From: Methylococcaceae bacterium
GTDB taxonomy: Bacteria > Pseudomonadota > Gammaproteobacteria > Methylococcales > Methylomonadaceae
DNA: 64,000 nucleotides
Assembly (NCBI GenBank): GCA_013140705.1
Contig: JABFSH010000002.1
Location: 1-64,000, forward strand
Reading direction: 5' to 3'
Shown: positions 8,495 to 19,200 of the stretch, in pieces
How positions within the stretch are numbered: position 1 is the first letter of the stretch
Layout of the letters: each line of letters opens with the position of its first letter
Notes under the pieces: model-generated
What the model was told of the DNA's origin: nothing
The model's database searches: none
The model's input: the letters and a program-made list of their open reading frames with translations, nothing else
Made by a program: the position numbers and the translations under genes

Positions 8495-9379
8495 ATGCAA
8501 ACCAATCGATATTTACCCCTGTCCGTGATCGCTGTCGCGATTATTTCTGGCTGCGCCACCCTGCCCAACCCGTCTCTCACAGAAGCACATAACAATTACA
8601 ACAACGCACGCACCAATCCCGATGTTACCAATCTGGCAGCGGTCGAATTAAAAGACGCCAGCGATACTCTGAATAAGGCTGATTATGCGTTAAACGAAGA
8701 TGATAACGATGAAGTCGTCAACCACCTGGCTTATATAGCCAATCAGCAAGTCGGTATCGCACAAGAAACCGCAAAACGAAAAACTGCTGAACTAGCGGTA
8801 AACAACGCTGGTGCCAAACGCGATCAAGTCCGCCTTGAAGCGAGAACGGCCGAAGCCGATGCATCCAAACAGCAAGTAGCCATCCTGCAGGAAAATGCGG
8901 AATGGCAAAATGCCGAACTGGCCGCTGCCAATGCGAACACTGAGCGTGACCAGGAACTGATAGCTCAACAGGAAATGCAGCTCAAGGAATTGAACGCCAA
9001 AAAGACCGAACGTGGTCTGGTCATTACGCTAGGCGACGTCCTGTTCCGTACCAACAAAGCGCAGCTGGAATCCGGCGGAATACGCAATGTAGAAAAACTC
9101 GGTAACTTTCTCACGCAATACCCGCAATACAAAGTCCTGGTTGAAGGTTACACCGATAGTCGAGGCAGTAACGACCTCAATCAGGAACTTTCCGACCGGC
9201 GGGCTTATTCTGTTCGGACAGCCCTGATGGAAATGCAGATCAGCAATGACCGAGTGTCGACACGCGGTTATGGCGAAGAATTTCCGGTGGCCAGCAACGA
9301 TAACGCCGCCAGTCGGCAATTGAATCGAAGAGTGGAAATTGTTTTATCTGACAGCAATGGCACTATCGTTCAACGCTAA
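8495..9379 (+). CDS. OmpA-family lipoprotein with DUF4398-like N-terminal region
   Basis: A signal peptide with lipobox ISGC is followed by an alanine-rich helical domain (about residues 20-165) like the preceding gene's product, then an OmpA-like peptidoglycan-binding domain (about residues 170-285) with the hallmark segments EGYTDSRGSNDLNQELSDRR, RVSTRGYGEEFPVASN and RQLNRRVEIVL. The protein should link the outer membrane to peptidoglycan. GGAG precedes ATG 8495. It forms a two-gene unit with 8084-8476. Confidence 0.92.
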   Translation: MQTNRYLPLSVIAVAIISGCATLPNPSLTEAHNNYNNARTNPDVTNLAAVELKDASDTLNKADYALNEDDNDEVVNHLAYIANQQVGIAQETAKRKTAELAVNNAGAKRDQVRLEARTAEADASKQQVAILQENAEWQNAELAAANANTERDQELIAQQEMQLKELNAKKTERGLVITLGDVLFRTNKAQLESGGIRNVEKLGNFLTQYPQYKVLVEGYTDSRGSNDLNQELSDRRAYSVRTALMEMQISNDRVSTRGYGEEFPVASNDNAASRQLNRRVEIVLSDSNGTIVQR

Positions 9380-9513
9380 TACGTAGAAGTTTCAGGATGA
9401 AATCATTGTTTACCATCCGAAATCAAATCTAGGTGCAACATACCGTCTGTCCTACCCGGAAGGGTTACTGAAAAATGCAAGTCCATATCAACTACTAATA
9501 TCAAGGTGAATCC

Positions 9514-9801
9514 ATGAAAACTAAAAACGAATATATCGACGGTCTGGCAACTGAACTAAAAGCGTGGAGTGCCCAAATAGATCTGTTGTCTGCCAAAATG
9601 GAGAAATCTGCAGGAATGGTAAAGCTCAAATATGTTGAAGACGTCAATGCCTTGCATGCTAAAGAGCATGCAGCTACTGAGAAGATAAAGGAACTTGAAC
9701 AGGCCAGTGCCGAAGCCTGGAACAGCTCAAAAGAAACGGCGGATAAGATTTGGGATGACTTAAGAATCGGCTTGGCTAGCGCAGCGTCCAAATTCAAATA
9801 A
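9514..9801 (+). CDS. Coiled-coil stress protein (sll1863-like)
   Basis: The 95-residue soluble protein is almost entirely predicted helix, with heptad spacing from about residue 15 to 80 and the conserved start YIDGLATELKAWSAQIDLL. This resembles the small coiled-coil proteins annotated as sll1863-family stress proteins. AAGGTGAA lies upstream of ATG 9514. A strong hairpin follows at 9816-9884. Its biochemical role is not known. Confidence 0.8.
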   Translation: MKTKNEYIDGLATELKAWSAQIDLLSAKMEKSAGMVKLKYVEDVNALHAKEHAATEKIKELEQASAEAWNSSKETADKIWDDLRIGLASAASKFK

Positions 9802-9815
9802 ACCACGAGGCAGGT

Positions 9816-9884
9816 ACCCTGTTCAGGCCGGCGGCAGGCAAAATTAGTGCCTGCGGATGTCTTTACCGCCTTCTGATACAGGGT
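9816..9884 (+). other. Long nested hairpin after the coiled-coil gene
   Basis: An outer arm ACCCTGT (9816-9822) pairs with ACAGGGT (9878-9884), and an inner arm GCAGGCA (9834-9840) pairs with TGCCTGC (9848-9854). There is no T-run, so this is not a standard terminator. The rest of 9885-10811 holds only the family C element and AT-rich DNA without a gene. Confidence 0.35.
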
Positions 9885-10213
9885 TGTTGCCTACTCCATT
9901 CGGGTAATGTGCGGAAATGCCGTAAACCTGTCGAGTGAGCCAACCAAAGGCCCGATACTCTTCGACCAAGCTCGGGGGAGGACGGAGTTTTGCTTGGATC
10001 AACCTCAACGCTCTTTTTTTGGATAAAACGCCAAAGCGACAGCCATTCTATTTTCAGAGCTCTGACTAGCCAACCGGCAGCCCTCCCCCACGTGTCGCCG
10101 ATAAGCCTGGCAAATGAGGGTGTTCGCTCTAAACCCCGTTCTCCCAGGACCTGTAATCTGACAGCGTAGAATTAATAATTGAGATACTTGTAAAACTCCT
10201 GGCAATAGTCCTT

Positions 10214-10442
10214 CCTGATTACCCACAAGCTTCAGCCGAAAGAGAAACGGTGATGATCCCGTGAATTCCCCCAGGACGTCACCCCGGCATGGATTGCCGG
10301 GGTCCAGGCTACACGGATGTAAACTCAGCGATTTCTGTTACATGACGAGTCACGTCCTTGTGCTCTGGTTACCGGCAATCCATGCCGGCGTAACGGCTAC
10401 TTGAGTGTCTGCTATTTAAGGTGAAGCTTGTGGGTAATCAGG
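10214..10442. repeat. MITE-like element, family C, copy 2
   Basis: The terminal inverted repeats are CCTGATTACCCACAAGCTTC (left) and GAAGCTTGTGGGTAATCAGG (right), perfect over 20 bp. The inner palindromes around CCGGCATGGATTGCCGG match copy 1 at 7564-7780. It is about 229 bp with no coding capacity. Confidence 0.75.
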
Positions 10443-10811
10443 AATAGCTATGTCCGAGTATTTTTTGCAATGATTGATCTTTTTCGTCATTTTTTTACAT
10501 TAACCGAGGTTGTGTTCAACAAACAAACATGGATGGCGCCAAGTGGTTGAATCTGAAAGCAACAGAATCCTCTGTTTCTGAATCAAAAATTCTGGCAGGA
10601 GGAGAGAGAATGACGTTGCCTACTTCAGACTTTAATCCTTTATAAAGCTGAAGCATATACCGGTTGTGCATCCGAGTTCCTTCAGTACTGCAATTCTGAA
10701 GAGGGATTATTGTTCAAGATGGTGAAGATAACAGCTTACAGGTTAAGAAAAATTACGAGTTCGGTAATCGCAGTTAGTGAATGGACTGAAAAATATAATA
10801 GGAAAGTTTTT

Positions 10812-11610
10812 ATGAGAGTTTTATTTTTATCTTTAATGTTTGCATCAAGCGTAGTCGGTGCAGCACCCATCATTGTCACTAATGCACCGGGTGCAAATGC
10901 TGTCAAATACACAGCGATGACTTACAATTTAAAAAAATTAAAGACAACAATAACCGATGCCCGAAATTTATTCCAAGGTGAAGAGATATTTGTTGGCGCT
11001 GATGAAGGCTATCCATTAACCGGAGGCCCTGTTAGTTTTGGTGGATTATTTACCTATCATGCCGCGGGTACGCCCTCGTTTTACGGTATTGTTGAATCGC
11101 CTAAAGTCGCCGGGCTGAATCCGACAGGCCTTAGTAATTTTCTGGTACGGCCAACAAGCGTATCGCCAAATTTGAATGTCACAGCATACTTTAACCGACC
11201 AACCCACAGAAGTGGGTGCTTATTTCACGACCACGAACATTTCCGGTCTCGTCTATACCGATGCCATAACAATAGCGGTTGATGGTGTGGAAGTGGGAAC
11301 CGTTGATCTACCAGCATTTGCAGCCACTTATGTTGGAATCCGTGATGAAGTCAATCCTTTCATCACGGATTACGCCAATCCTGCCAATCCCAATTCACAT
11401 ACAGTGACGTTTACGCCTACCATAGGCGGTGAAATTGCTCCCTTCGTGGCAGACAGTGTGTATATTGAATTAAGTGGCGTTACACCTCCGCCAGTCATAG
11501 TTACTCCGCCTCCGGTTACAACACCCCCTGTCGTTGTTGTCACGCCACCGGTAGTTACGCCTCCCGAAGAAGTTGTCAAGCCTGTCAAGGTGAAAGGAAA
11601 ATTCCGCTAG
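10812..11610 (+). pseudogene. Frameshifted exported protein with proline-rich tail
   Basis: ATG 10812 has AGGAAAG upstream and begins a signal peptide (MRVLFLSLMFASSVVGAAP). The frame stays open to about residue 128 (VTAYF). The continuation TDQPTEVGAYFTTTNISG then lies in the next frame and runs to 11610, ending in a Pro/Val/Thr-rich tail and a basic VKVKGKFR. One extra T in the TTT at about 11192-11194 would explain the shift; removing it gives a continuous protein of about 265 residues. Family unknown. It could be a true decay event or a sequencing error. A good terminator follows at 11685. Confidence 0.7.
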
Positions 11611-11684
11611 TCTGATCACGTACTAATGCTCATGGCTAACGATTCGACTTAATTGTTGGACACGAAGTGTTACGTAGTAACGAG

Positions 11685-11717
11685 ACGGTTATGTTGAATA
11701 TTGCATAACCGTTTTTT
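11685..11717 (+). terminator. Rho-independent terminator
   Basis: ACGGTTATG pairs perfectly with CATAACCGT around a 10-base loop, followed by TTTTTT. It terminates the frameshifted gene ending at 11610. No gene is seen between here and 12217. Confidence 0.85.
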
Positions 11718-12144
11718 GTATAGAGAGGATGACCAGGCACATTTGAAGAGATCCCCCTTCACAAAAAGCAGCCATCTTTCAGGCAAGTCTTTGGAAGCAC
11801 AAACCAACTGATTATCTGGTAAAGCCACTGACACGCAAACACATCAGCGTACTGGCAATTGTTAATACCTTTCCCGACGACATATACTCGGCTCTTTCAA
11901 TTCCTGATCCTCGGGCTAATCAATAGATCCTTCCGAAAATCCTTAATGGAAGTCATTCCTTATCTAACGACATCCACACGTTTCAATTGCTTTTTCAGGC
12001 AAGTCCGTTCAACGCTGTTGGTAAGTTAGGTTAGGTCAATTCAATGCCCTAACAAAATCTCAACATCACTGCCTCCGGTGCAATGCTTAGCACCCGGTAC
12101 AATCTTCAGTGCTTGCGGCAGTACACACTTTATTCCAGTTAATG

Positions 12145-12160
12145 TGTTCGATAGCGTACA
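12145..12160. promoter_or_regulatory. Palindromic operator candidate
   Basis: TGTTCGATAGCGTACA is an exact match to the recurrent palindrome, followed by GACCC as at 23312. It lies 58 bp before the DUF3096 start codon. Confidence 0.6.
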
Positions 12161-12217
12161 GACCCAGACTATTCATACCGCTAAACTACCCCATCACTTA
12201 CCAAGGACACTCCCCCA

Positions 12218-12370
12218 ATGAATATGAATATACATATAGCAACAGAACCCTTACTGGCGCTGGTGATAGGAATATTAATATTGCTGGTACCCCGATTTTT
12301 AAATTACTTTGTAGCGGTGTATCTAATCGTTGTAGGTCTATTGGGGCTAATCCATCATTCCCCACTGTAA
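12218..12370 (+). CDS. DUF3096-like small membrane protein
   Basis: The 50-residue protein begins MNMNIHIATEPLLALVIG and continues with a hydrophobic stretch broken by a PRFLNY turn (ILLVPRFLNYFVAVYLIVVG). This two-helix pattern is that of DUF3096. AAGGA lies about 10 bases before ATG 12218. The DUF3309 gene follows 68 bp downstream on the same strand. Such tiny membrane proteins often accompany CsbD and other stress genes, but their function is unknown. Confidence 0.75.
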   Translation: MNMNIHIATEPLLALVIGILILLVPRFLNYFVAVYLIVVGLLGLIHHSPL

Positions 12371-12438
12371 ATCTGTCCGTCTTAATCAGAATTGATAACT
12401 TCTGGTTAACCTCAATTTCATTAAACAGGAGCACGCAC

Positions 12439-12597
12439 ATGTCAATTGGCACACTCTTACTCATAATTCTTATTTTGATGCTTTTAGGCGTCATACCAGC
12501 CTGGCCACATAGCCGTTCGTGGGGATACGGCCCCAGCGGGGGTCTAGGTCTCATCGTCATCATTTTACTGGTTCTAGTCTTACTGGGTAGAATCTAG
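12439..12597 (+). CDS. DUF3309 small membrane protein
   Basis: The 52-residue protein begins MSIGTLLLIILILMLLG and has the diagnostic middle SRSWGYGPSGGLG, followed by a second hydrophobic helix ending LLGRI. This is the full DUF3309 pattern. AGGAG lies 8 bases before ATG 12439. It probably shares a transcript, and the operator candidate at 12145, with the DUF3096 gene. Confidence 0.88.
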   Translation: MSIGTLLLIILILMLLGVIPAWPHSRSWGYGPSGGLGLIVIILLVLVLLGRI

Positions 12598-12640
12598 TTG
12601 CGAACGAAACCTGTTCCCTGTGTTCATTACACATCGCTGT

Positions 12641-12956
12641 TAAGGAAATGGCAAAAAATAACTTACCTATCTGTTGCCGAGAAAATTTTTCCGTTCGTCC
12701 TGAGCTTGTCGAAGGATGGAAAAATTCCACTCCGTAGCGGCAAGCCATTCATGCTTCGACAAGCTCTCAAGAAACAGCTTTTTTGTATTTGTAAAATCAA
12801 TGACTTGAAAAGATATGAAAACACAAAAAAGTACGTCGAACAGCGACTGTTTGATGGTAACGCCATGCCTCCGAAGGGGGGGCTTATTTTGCTCAGCACG
12901 AACGGCTTGCCGGGAAATTTTGTGATTTCGTGAAGATATTTTTAACGGAAACCTAA
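12641..12956. repeat. MITE-like element, family A, diverged copy
   Basis: The left end TAAGGAAATGGCAAAAAATA matches the terminal repeat of the 34073-34391 element; the right end (about 12932-12956) is degenerate. The interior carries the same core of about 155 bp as 1617-1772 and 34143-34270, here in the opposite orientation, plus several TTCGACAAGCTC/GAACGG repeats. Short open frames inside it are not believed to be genes. Confidence 0.65.
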
Positions 12957-13126
12957 CCTTAACGTGAGGCACGTGCCGGCTATAACACAGAACGATTGGC
13001 GCCGAACTAGTCATAGAAAAGTGGTGTCTGATCGCTTGTTTATCGTCGTATCCTGGATTAATCCAGTCAGAACAACCGCAATGTGACGATTTCGATACAT
13101 TGGCTGTTTGGACCTTTAAATACTTC

Positions 13127-13191
13127 CCTTCGACAAGACGCTCCTGAGCGAAGCCGAAGGGCATGATCTGATATTTTTTAGTGGTTCCCCC
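13127..13191. repeat. Family B element, right-end remnant
   Basis: CTTCGACAAGACGCTC and a terminal TTTTTAGTGGTTCCC match the right half of the family B elements. It ends about 50 bp before the glucan synthase start codon and may have displaced the original upstream region. Confidence 0.5.
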
Positions 13192-13240
13192 CTGTTCTAG
13201 CGACTCGCTTTATTTTTATTTTGATGAGGAGAATAAAATC

Positions 13241-16200
13241 ATGGCCAAACGCCGAGAACAAAGGCGACATGTTAGAGTCGACCATCCTGGTGGCGAAGAA
13301 TCTCCCATCCGTTTCGAATTATTCAGCATTGAACGACTCGAACAGCATGCCGTCAGTCTGGCAAAAGCCCAAAAGATCAGTAGTCACAAAGAAGGGATTA
13401 AACTGATCCTCAGGGTACGAGAAAATTCCCGCTGTTTGCTTGAAGCCTACAAAACCGTCGCCAAGGCCATACACGAGCATCATGCCATTACACCTGCGGC
13501 GGAATGGCTTCTGGATAACTTTCATGTTATTGAAGAGCAGATCAGTGATATCCACATTGATTTGCCTGAAAGTTATTACCACGAACTCCCCAAATTGTCG
13601 GAAGGTGTTCTTGCCGGTTATCCCCGCGTCTATGGTATTGCCTGGGCCCTGGTGGCCCATGCCGACAGCCGCTTTTCTCCCGAGCTGCTAAAGCAGTTCG
13701 TAAAGGCTTACCAAAGCATTGAGCCATTAACACTAGGTGAGTTGTGGGCAATACCGATTACACTGCGCATCTTGCTGGTTGAGAATCTGCGTCGTTTGGC
13801 CATTCGAATCATTCGATCGCAAACAGGTCGTCAACTGGCGGACGAATTCGTAGATCAAGTTGAACTAGTCGCCGCTCAAACTGATAAATCAGACGTTGTA
13901 CTTCCTGTTGCAAAATTACCCGCTGTTCCAATGCGTCAGGCTTACGCGGTACAAATTCTTCAGCGATTACATGATCCACATCCTGGCAGCGTACTCTCGC
14001 TCGACTTCCTGAATAGCTGGTTACATGAACAGAAGGTTAGCCTTGATGAAATCGTACAAAAGGAACATGCCGATCAGATCGCCGATAATCTGACCGTACG
14101 TAATATCATCACCAGCATGCGTGGAATCTCAGCATTCGAATGGCCGCAGTTTGTTGAAGCTGTAAGCCTTGTTGACAAATGTCTACGTGCTCACGAAGGC
14201 TATCAGGCGATGGATTTTTTGACGCGCGATCGCTATCGTCATGCTATTGAGGATCTCGCTAAACGCTCATCCTACTCCGAAGTGGAAATAGCGGAAAAGG
14301 TCATTGCCAAAGCCAAAGGCTCCAGCACTTGCCCAATAAACGACAGCCGAAGGCAAGAGCCCGGCTATTATCTGATCGGTTCAGGACGTTATGCGTTTGA
14401 AAGGGAACTGGAGTATCGGTCTACCATTAAACAAGTCTTGATAAGGGCCTATGTCTCCAATGCCGGCGTCGCCTATGTAGGCAGTATCGGTCTACTAACA
14501 GTAGTATTCCTGCTCATTCCATTAGCTTCAAGCTTCGCTGCGGGCATTAGTGAATTGCCGTTGTTACTGCTTGGTTTGTTCACCGTATTCCCGGCATCCG
14601 ATATCGCTATCGATCTGTTGAATCGATTTATTATTGGCAGACTGCCGCCGAGACATTTGCCACGTCTCGATCTAAAAGAAGGTGTACCTGTAAGCCTGAG
14701 CACCTTCGTTGTTGTTCCGACATTATTTATCAATGAAATCAGTGTCAGGGAACAGATCGATCAAATGGAAATTCGCTACCTGTCGAATCCTGAACCTCAT
14801 GTGTATTTTGCGTTATTATCGGATTGGGCAGACGCAGAATTTGAATGCATGCCAAATGATGCACAACTGCTATCAATAGCCCAAAATGCTGTAACGGCAC
14901 TTAACATCAAGTACGACACACAACGATTCTATGTATTCCATCGTAAGCGCTTATGGAACACTTCCGAAGGCAAGTGGATGGGCTGGGAGCGTAAACGTGG
15001 CAAACTGCATGAATTCAACCTTCTATTACGGGGGGCGGCCGATACGTCGTTTCTGGCGATTAATGGCCAGCCAGCAACAACGCCATCGGGTATCTGTTAC
15101 GTTATCACCCTGGATGCAGACACAAAATTACCCATGTGCACGGTGTCTCAACTGGTGGGCGTAGCCGCTCACCCCCTTAACCAACCGGTTTTTGATCCGC
15201 TTACCCAGTGTGTCGTAGATGGCTATTGTATACTTCAGCCACGCGTAACACCGACACTGCCGCTGAGACAAGAGCGTTCGATGTTTCACCAAATTTTTGC
15301 TGGTGCTTCCGGAACAGATGCCTACTCAAGCTCCGTTTCAGAACTTTATCAGGACCTGTTTGCGCTGGGTACTTATTCCGGCAAGGGTTTATATCATGTC
15401 GACACCTTTGAGGCCGCCTTATCCAAGCGAGTTCCTGACAATACCCAACTCAGTCATGACCTGTTCGAAAGTGTATTCGCACGATGTGCACTGGTAAGCG
15501 ATATTGAATTTTTTGAGGAGTATCCTTCTCATACTGAAGTTGCAGAATCCCGTGAGCATCGCTGGACACGGGGAGACTGGCAACTGTTGCCCTGGATATT
15601 CGGTCCTCGCGGTAAAGGCATGTCTTTAATAGGACGCTGGAAGATGTTGGATAATCTCCGTCGATCACTCTCTGCACCAGGGGCATTCTTCGCGCTAGTA
15701 ACCATTTGGTCCATTCCGGATGCCCCGGTGGCTATCCTGACAGGATTCATTTTATTTGCACTATCCTTGTCAGCCATCCTGACGATTACCAATGAGTTTT
15801 CATTACCCCGTCGCGGCATCTCACTGAAAACTCATCTACGTGCAGCATCCGAAAATGTTTTATGGGCCATCGGTAACAGTCTGGTGGCGTTAACGTTATT
15901 AGCGCAGCATACCTGGTTAATGCTCGATGCGATCGCCAGCACCCTGATACGCTTGTTCATTACCCGACGCCAGTTGCTGAAATGGGTAACGGCCTTACAG
16001 GCCAAAACCGTATCAAGTCACGCGATCAGCAATCTGGTTCGGCCTTTTAGGCGATCGTCATTTGTCGTTATAGGTGCTGGCGCGGTTGTCTTAATGTTTA
16101 ATCCACCGAGTCTCATGGTAGCTGCACCATTTTTACTTTTATGGTGGCTGGCACCCGTGGTTGCCCGTGTGTTAAGTCTTCCACCCAAACTCGATTTAGC

Positions 16201-19200
16201 GGAGTCCTTACTGCCGGAAGACAGTCAACAGCTTCGATTAATCGGTAGACGCATCTGGCGTTTTTTCACAACTTTTGTGACCGCGGATGAACACTTTCTA
16301 CCCCCCGACAATTTTCAGGAACATCCTCAACCGGTCATCGCACATCGAAGTTCCCCGACGAATTTCGGTCTTTATCTTCTTTCCGTGATTGCCGCACGGG
16401 ATTTTGGCTGGATCGGATTAATGAAGACTATAGACCGTCTTGAGGAAACCCTGTCGACACTTCAGACTCTGCCACGATTACACGGTCATTTTTATAATTG
16501 GTACGATACGCGCAATCTTCATACCCTTGAACCCCGATATGTATCTACCGTGGACAGTGGCAATCTGGCCGGACACCTGTTAACACTGGCACAGGCATGT
16601 CGAGACCTGTTACAAGCACCTCTTTCGCTCGATAACGCGTTAACGGGTATCAAGGACACACATCAACTGTTTATCAGTTCACTGGCTAAAATTCCTGAAG
16701 ATCGCAGAACCTTTGCAGTTACACTGAAAGAATTACTACAAAAAGCAGAAATTATTGGCAAGCACCTGGATAGCTACTCAACTGACCCTCACCAATTGAG
16801 TTATTTATGGAAGCAATTAACAGTTTACGCAGAAGCCCTGCAGGACCTGGCACATGCTTATGCGGTCGAACGGGGTGATGCCGAAGACAATGAAGTGCTT
16901 GTGTGGGCAACCTTTCTGTACGATGACATTCGTTCCCACTCACACGATATTGATAGTCTAATTCCATGGATACATTTCGACGTTGCACATGACACCCTTA
17001 CGCAATCAACTACGAAACCGACATCAGTCTTCCTCAGTCAATTTTCGTTAGAAACACCGGTCATGGCGTTATCCAGCAGTTATAGAAAGGTATTGGCTGA
17101 TGTTGAGCATTCTACCGAGAATTTTCTGATCTCTGAAACCTGTTCAGAATTAATGGCTGAATTGCGGCGCGCAGCAGATACTGCCCAACAACTCACCGCG
17201 CGCATCGAACAGTTGATAACACAACTGGATAATTTGTTTTATGAAATGGATTTTAACTTTTTATATGACAGCGAGCGTCACATGTTTGCTCTCGGCTATC
17301 GCATCACAGAAGGCCTGCTTGACTCCAGTTATTACGACTTGCTGGCATCCGAGGCACGCCTTGCCAGTTTTATATCGATCGCCAAGCGCGATGTACCCTC
17401 CATGCACTGGTATCATTTAGGCCGAAGAGTGACACGCGCTGCACAGGGGACTCTGCTGCTGTCATGGTCTGGCTCCATGTTCGAATATTTGATGCCGTCT
17501 CTCGTCATGTTTACGCCGCGTTACAGCCTTCTGGATCAAACCTGCCGCTTGGTCGTAAAACGTCAAATCGAATACGGAAAAGAATGTGGAACGCCCTGGG
17601 GCGTGTCAGAGTCCGCTTACAATGTTCGTGATCTCCATTTTACCTATCAATATTCTGCTTTCGGCGTACCGGGACTTGGCATGAAACGCGGTCTCGGTGA
17701 GGATCTGGTGATAGCTCCCTATGCGACAGCCTTAGCCTCCATGTATCTTCCACATGCCGCCGTAGAAAACTTCGATCAATTGGTGAAAGCGGGCGCCTTA
17801 GGTCGCTATGGCTTCTATGAAGCACTCGACTATACGTCGAGTCGACTGGCTGAAGGCCAGACATTTGCTATCATTCAATGCTACATGGCACACCATCAGG
17901 GGATGTCACTGGTCGCATTTTCCAATGTGATTCATGACGGAACCATGCGGCACCGCTTTCATCAATCACCGTTAATTCAAGCCGCTGACTTGTTGCTACA
18001 GGAACGCATCCCTAGCGGTGCTGATACCATGATCACGCCATTACTGGAAGTTCTTGCCGAAATCAAAGAATCCGAACAACCTCCCGTGCGTCGCCTTCCC
18101 TCACCTACATCATCTGTACCCTCTACACATCTACTGTCAAATGGCCGTTATGCCGTCATGATAAGCGCTGCAGGCTCAGGTTATAGTATATGGAATAACT
18201 TGGCGCTGACCCGCTGGCGCGAAGACGTAACGAGGGATGCCTGGGGGAGTTTTATCTATATCCGGGATGTTGGCAGCGGCAAAATATGGTCTGCCGGATA
18301 CCAGCCCACGGTCGCGACTCCAGACCTGTACGATGTTGTGTTTGCAGAGGATCGTGTCCGCATCACCCGCACGGATGGACAAATAATCACTACGCTGGAA
18401 ATCATTGTTTCTCCTGAAGACGATGCCGAAATTCGTCGATTGAGTCTGATTAATACCGGAACGAGCACGCAGGAACTGGAAATAACTTCTTATGCAGAAA
18501 TTGTCCTGGCGCCATTTCCGGCAGACATCGCTCATCCTGCGTTTTCCAACCTGTTTATCCAGACCGAGTTTTTGCCTCAGGCGCATGGCTTAATTGCGCA
18601 TCGGCGCCAGCGTTCAGCAACAGATCCTACGATCTGGGCGGCTCATTTGCTAACTGATGGCCGAACCGGTGACAGGATGCAATACGAAACCAACCGCGGT
18701 CGCTTTATAGGCCGAGGGCAAACCCTCAGAGAACCGATTGCAGTAAAAGACGGGCGTCCGTTATCCAATACCGTTGGTGCGGTACTCGACCCCATTTTTA
18801 GTTTGCGGACACGAATTACCATTTCAGCAGGAGCAACGGAGCATTTAACATTTACCACAATAGCCGCATCATCTCGGCAGGACGTTGTAGAAATGGCCGA
18901 GAAATATCAGAATATGGCCATATTCGATCGTGTTTCATCCCTGGCCTGGACTCATGCCCATGTGCAATTGCACCATCTTCGAACCAAACCGAGTGAGGCC
19001 CAACTGTTCCAGGATCTGGCGAATCGATTGCTTTATACCGACCCCTCACTGAGGTCGTCCGGCAAATTTATGCAGCTGAACACGTTAAACCTGAATGACC
19101 TGTGGCGTCATGGCATTTCAGGCGATCGGCCCATTGTTTTACTGCGGATAAAGGATGATGAAGATCTTGTCATTGTCGAACAGTTATTGCGAGCACACGA

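Noticed and set aside
12598-12933. Open frames on both strands around 12.6-13.1 kb
   Set aside because: They are made of family A element and dispersed-repeat sequence, the same frames recur in other copies, and no domain is visible.
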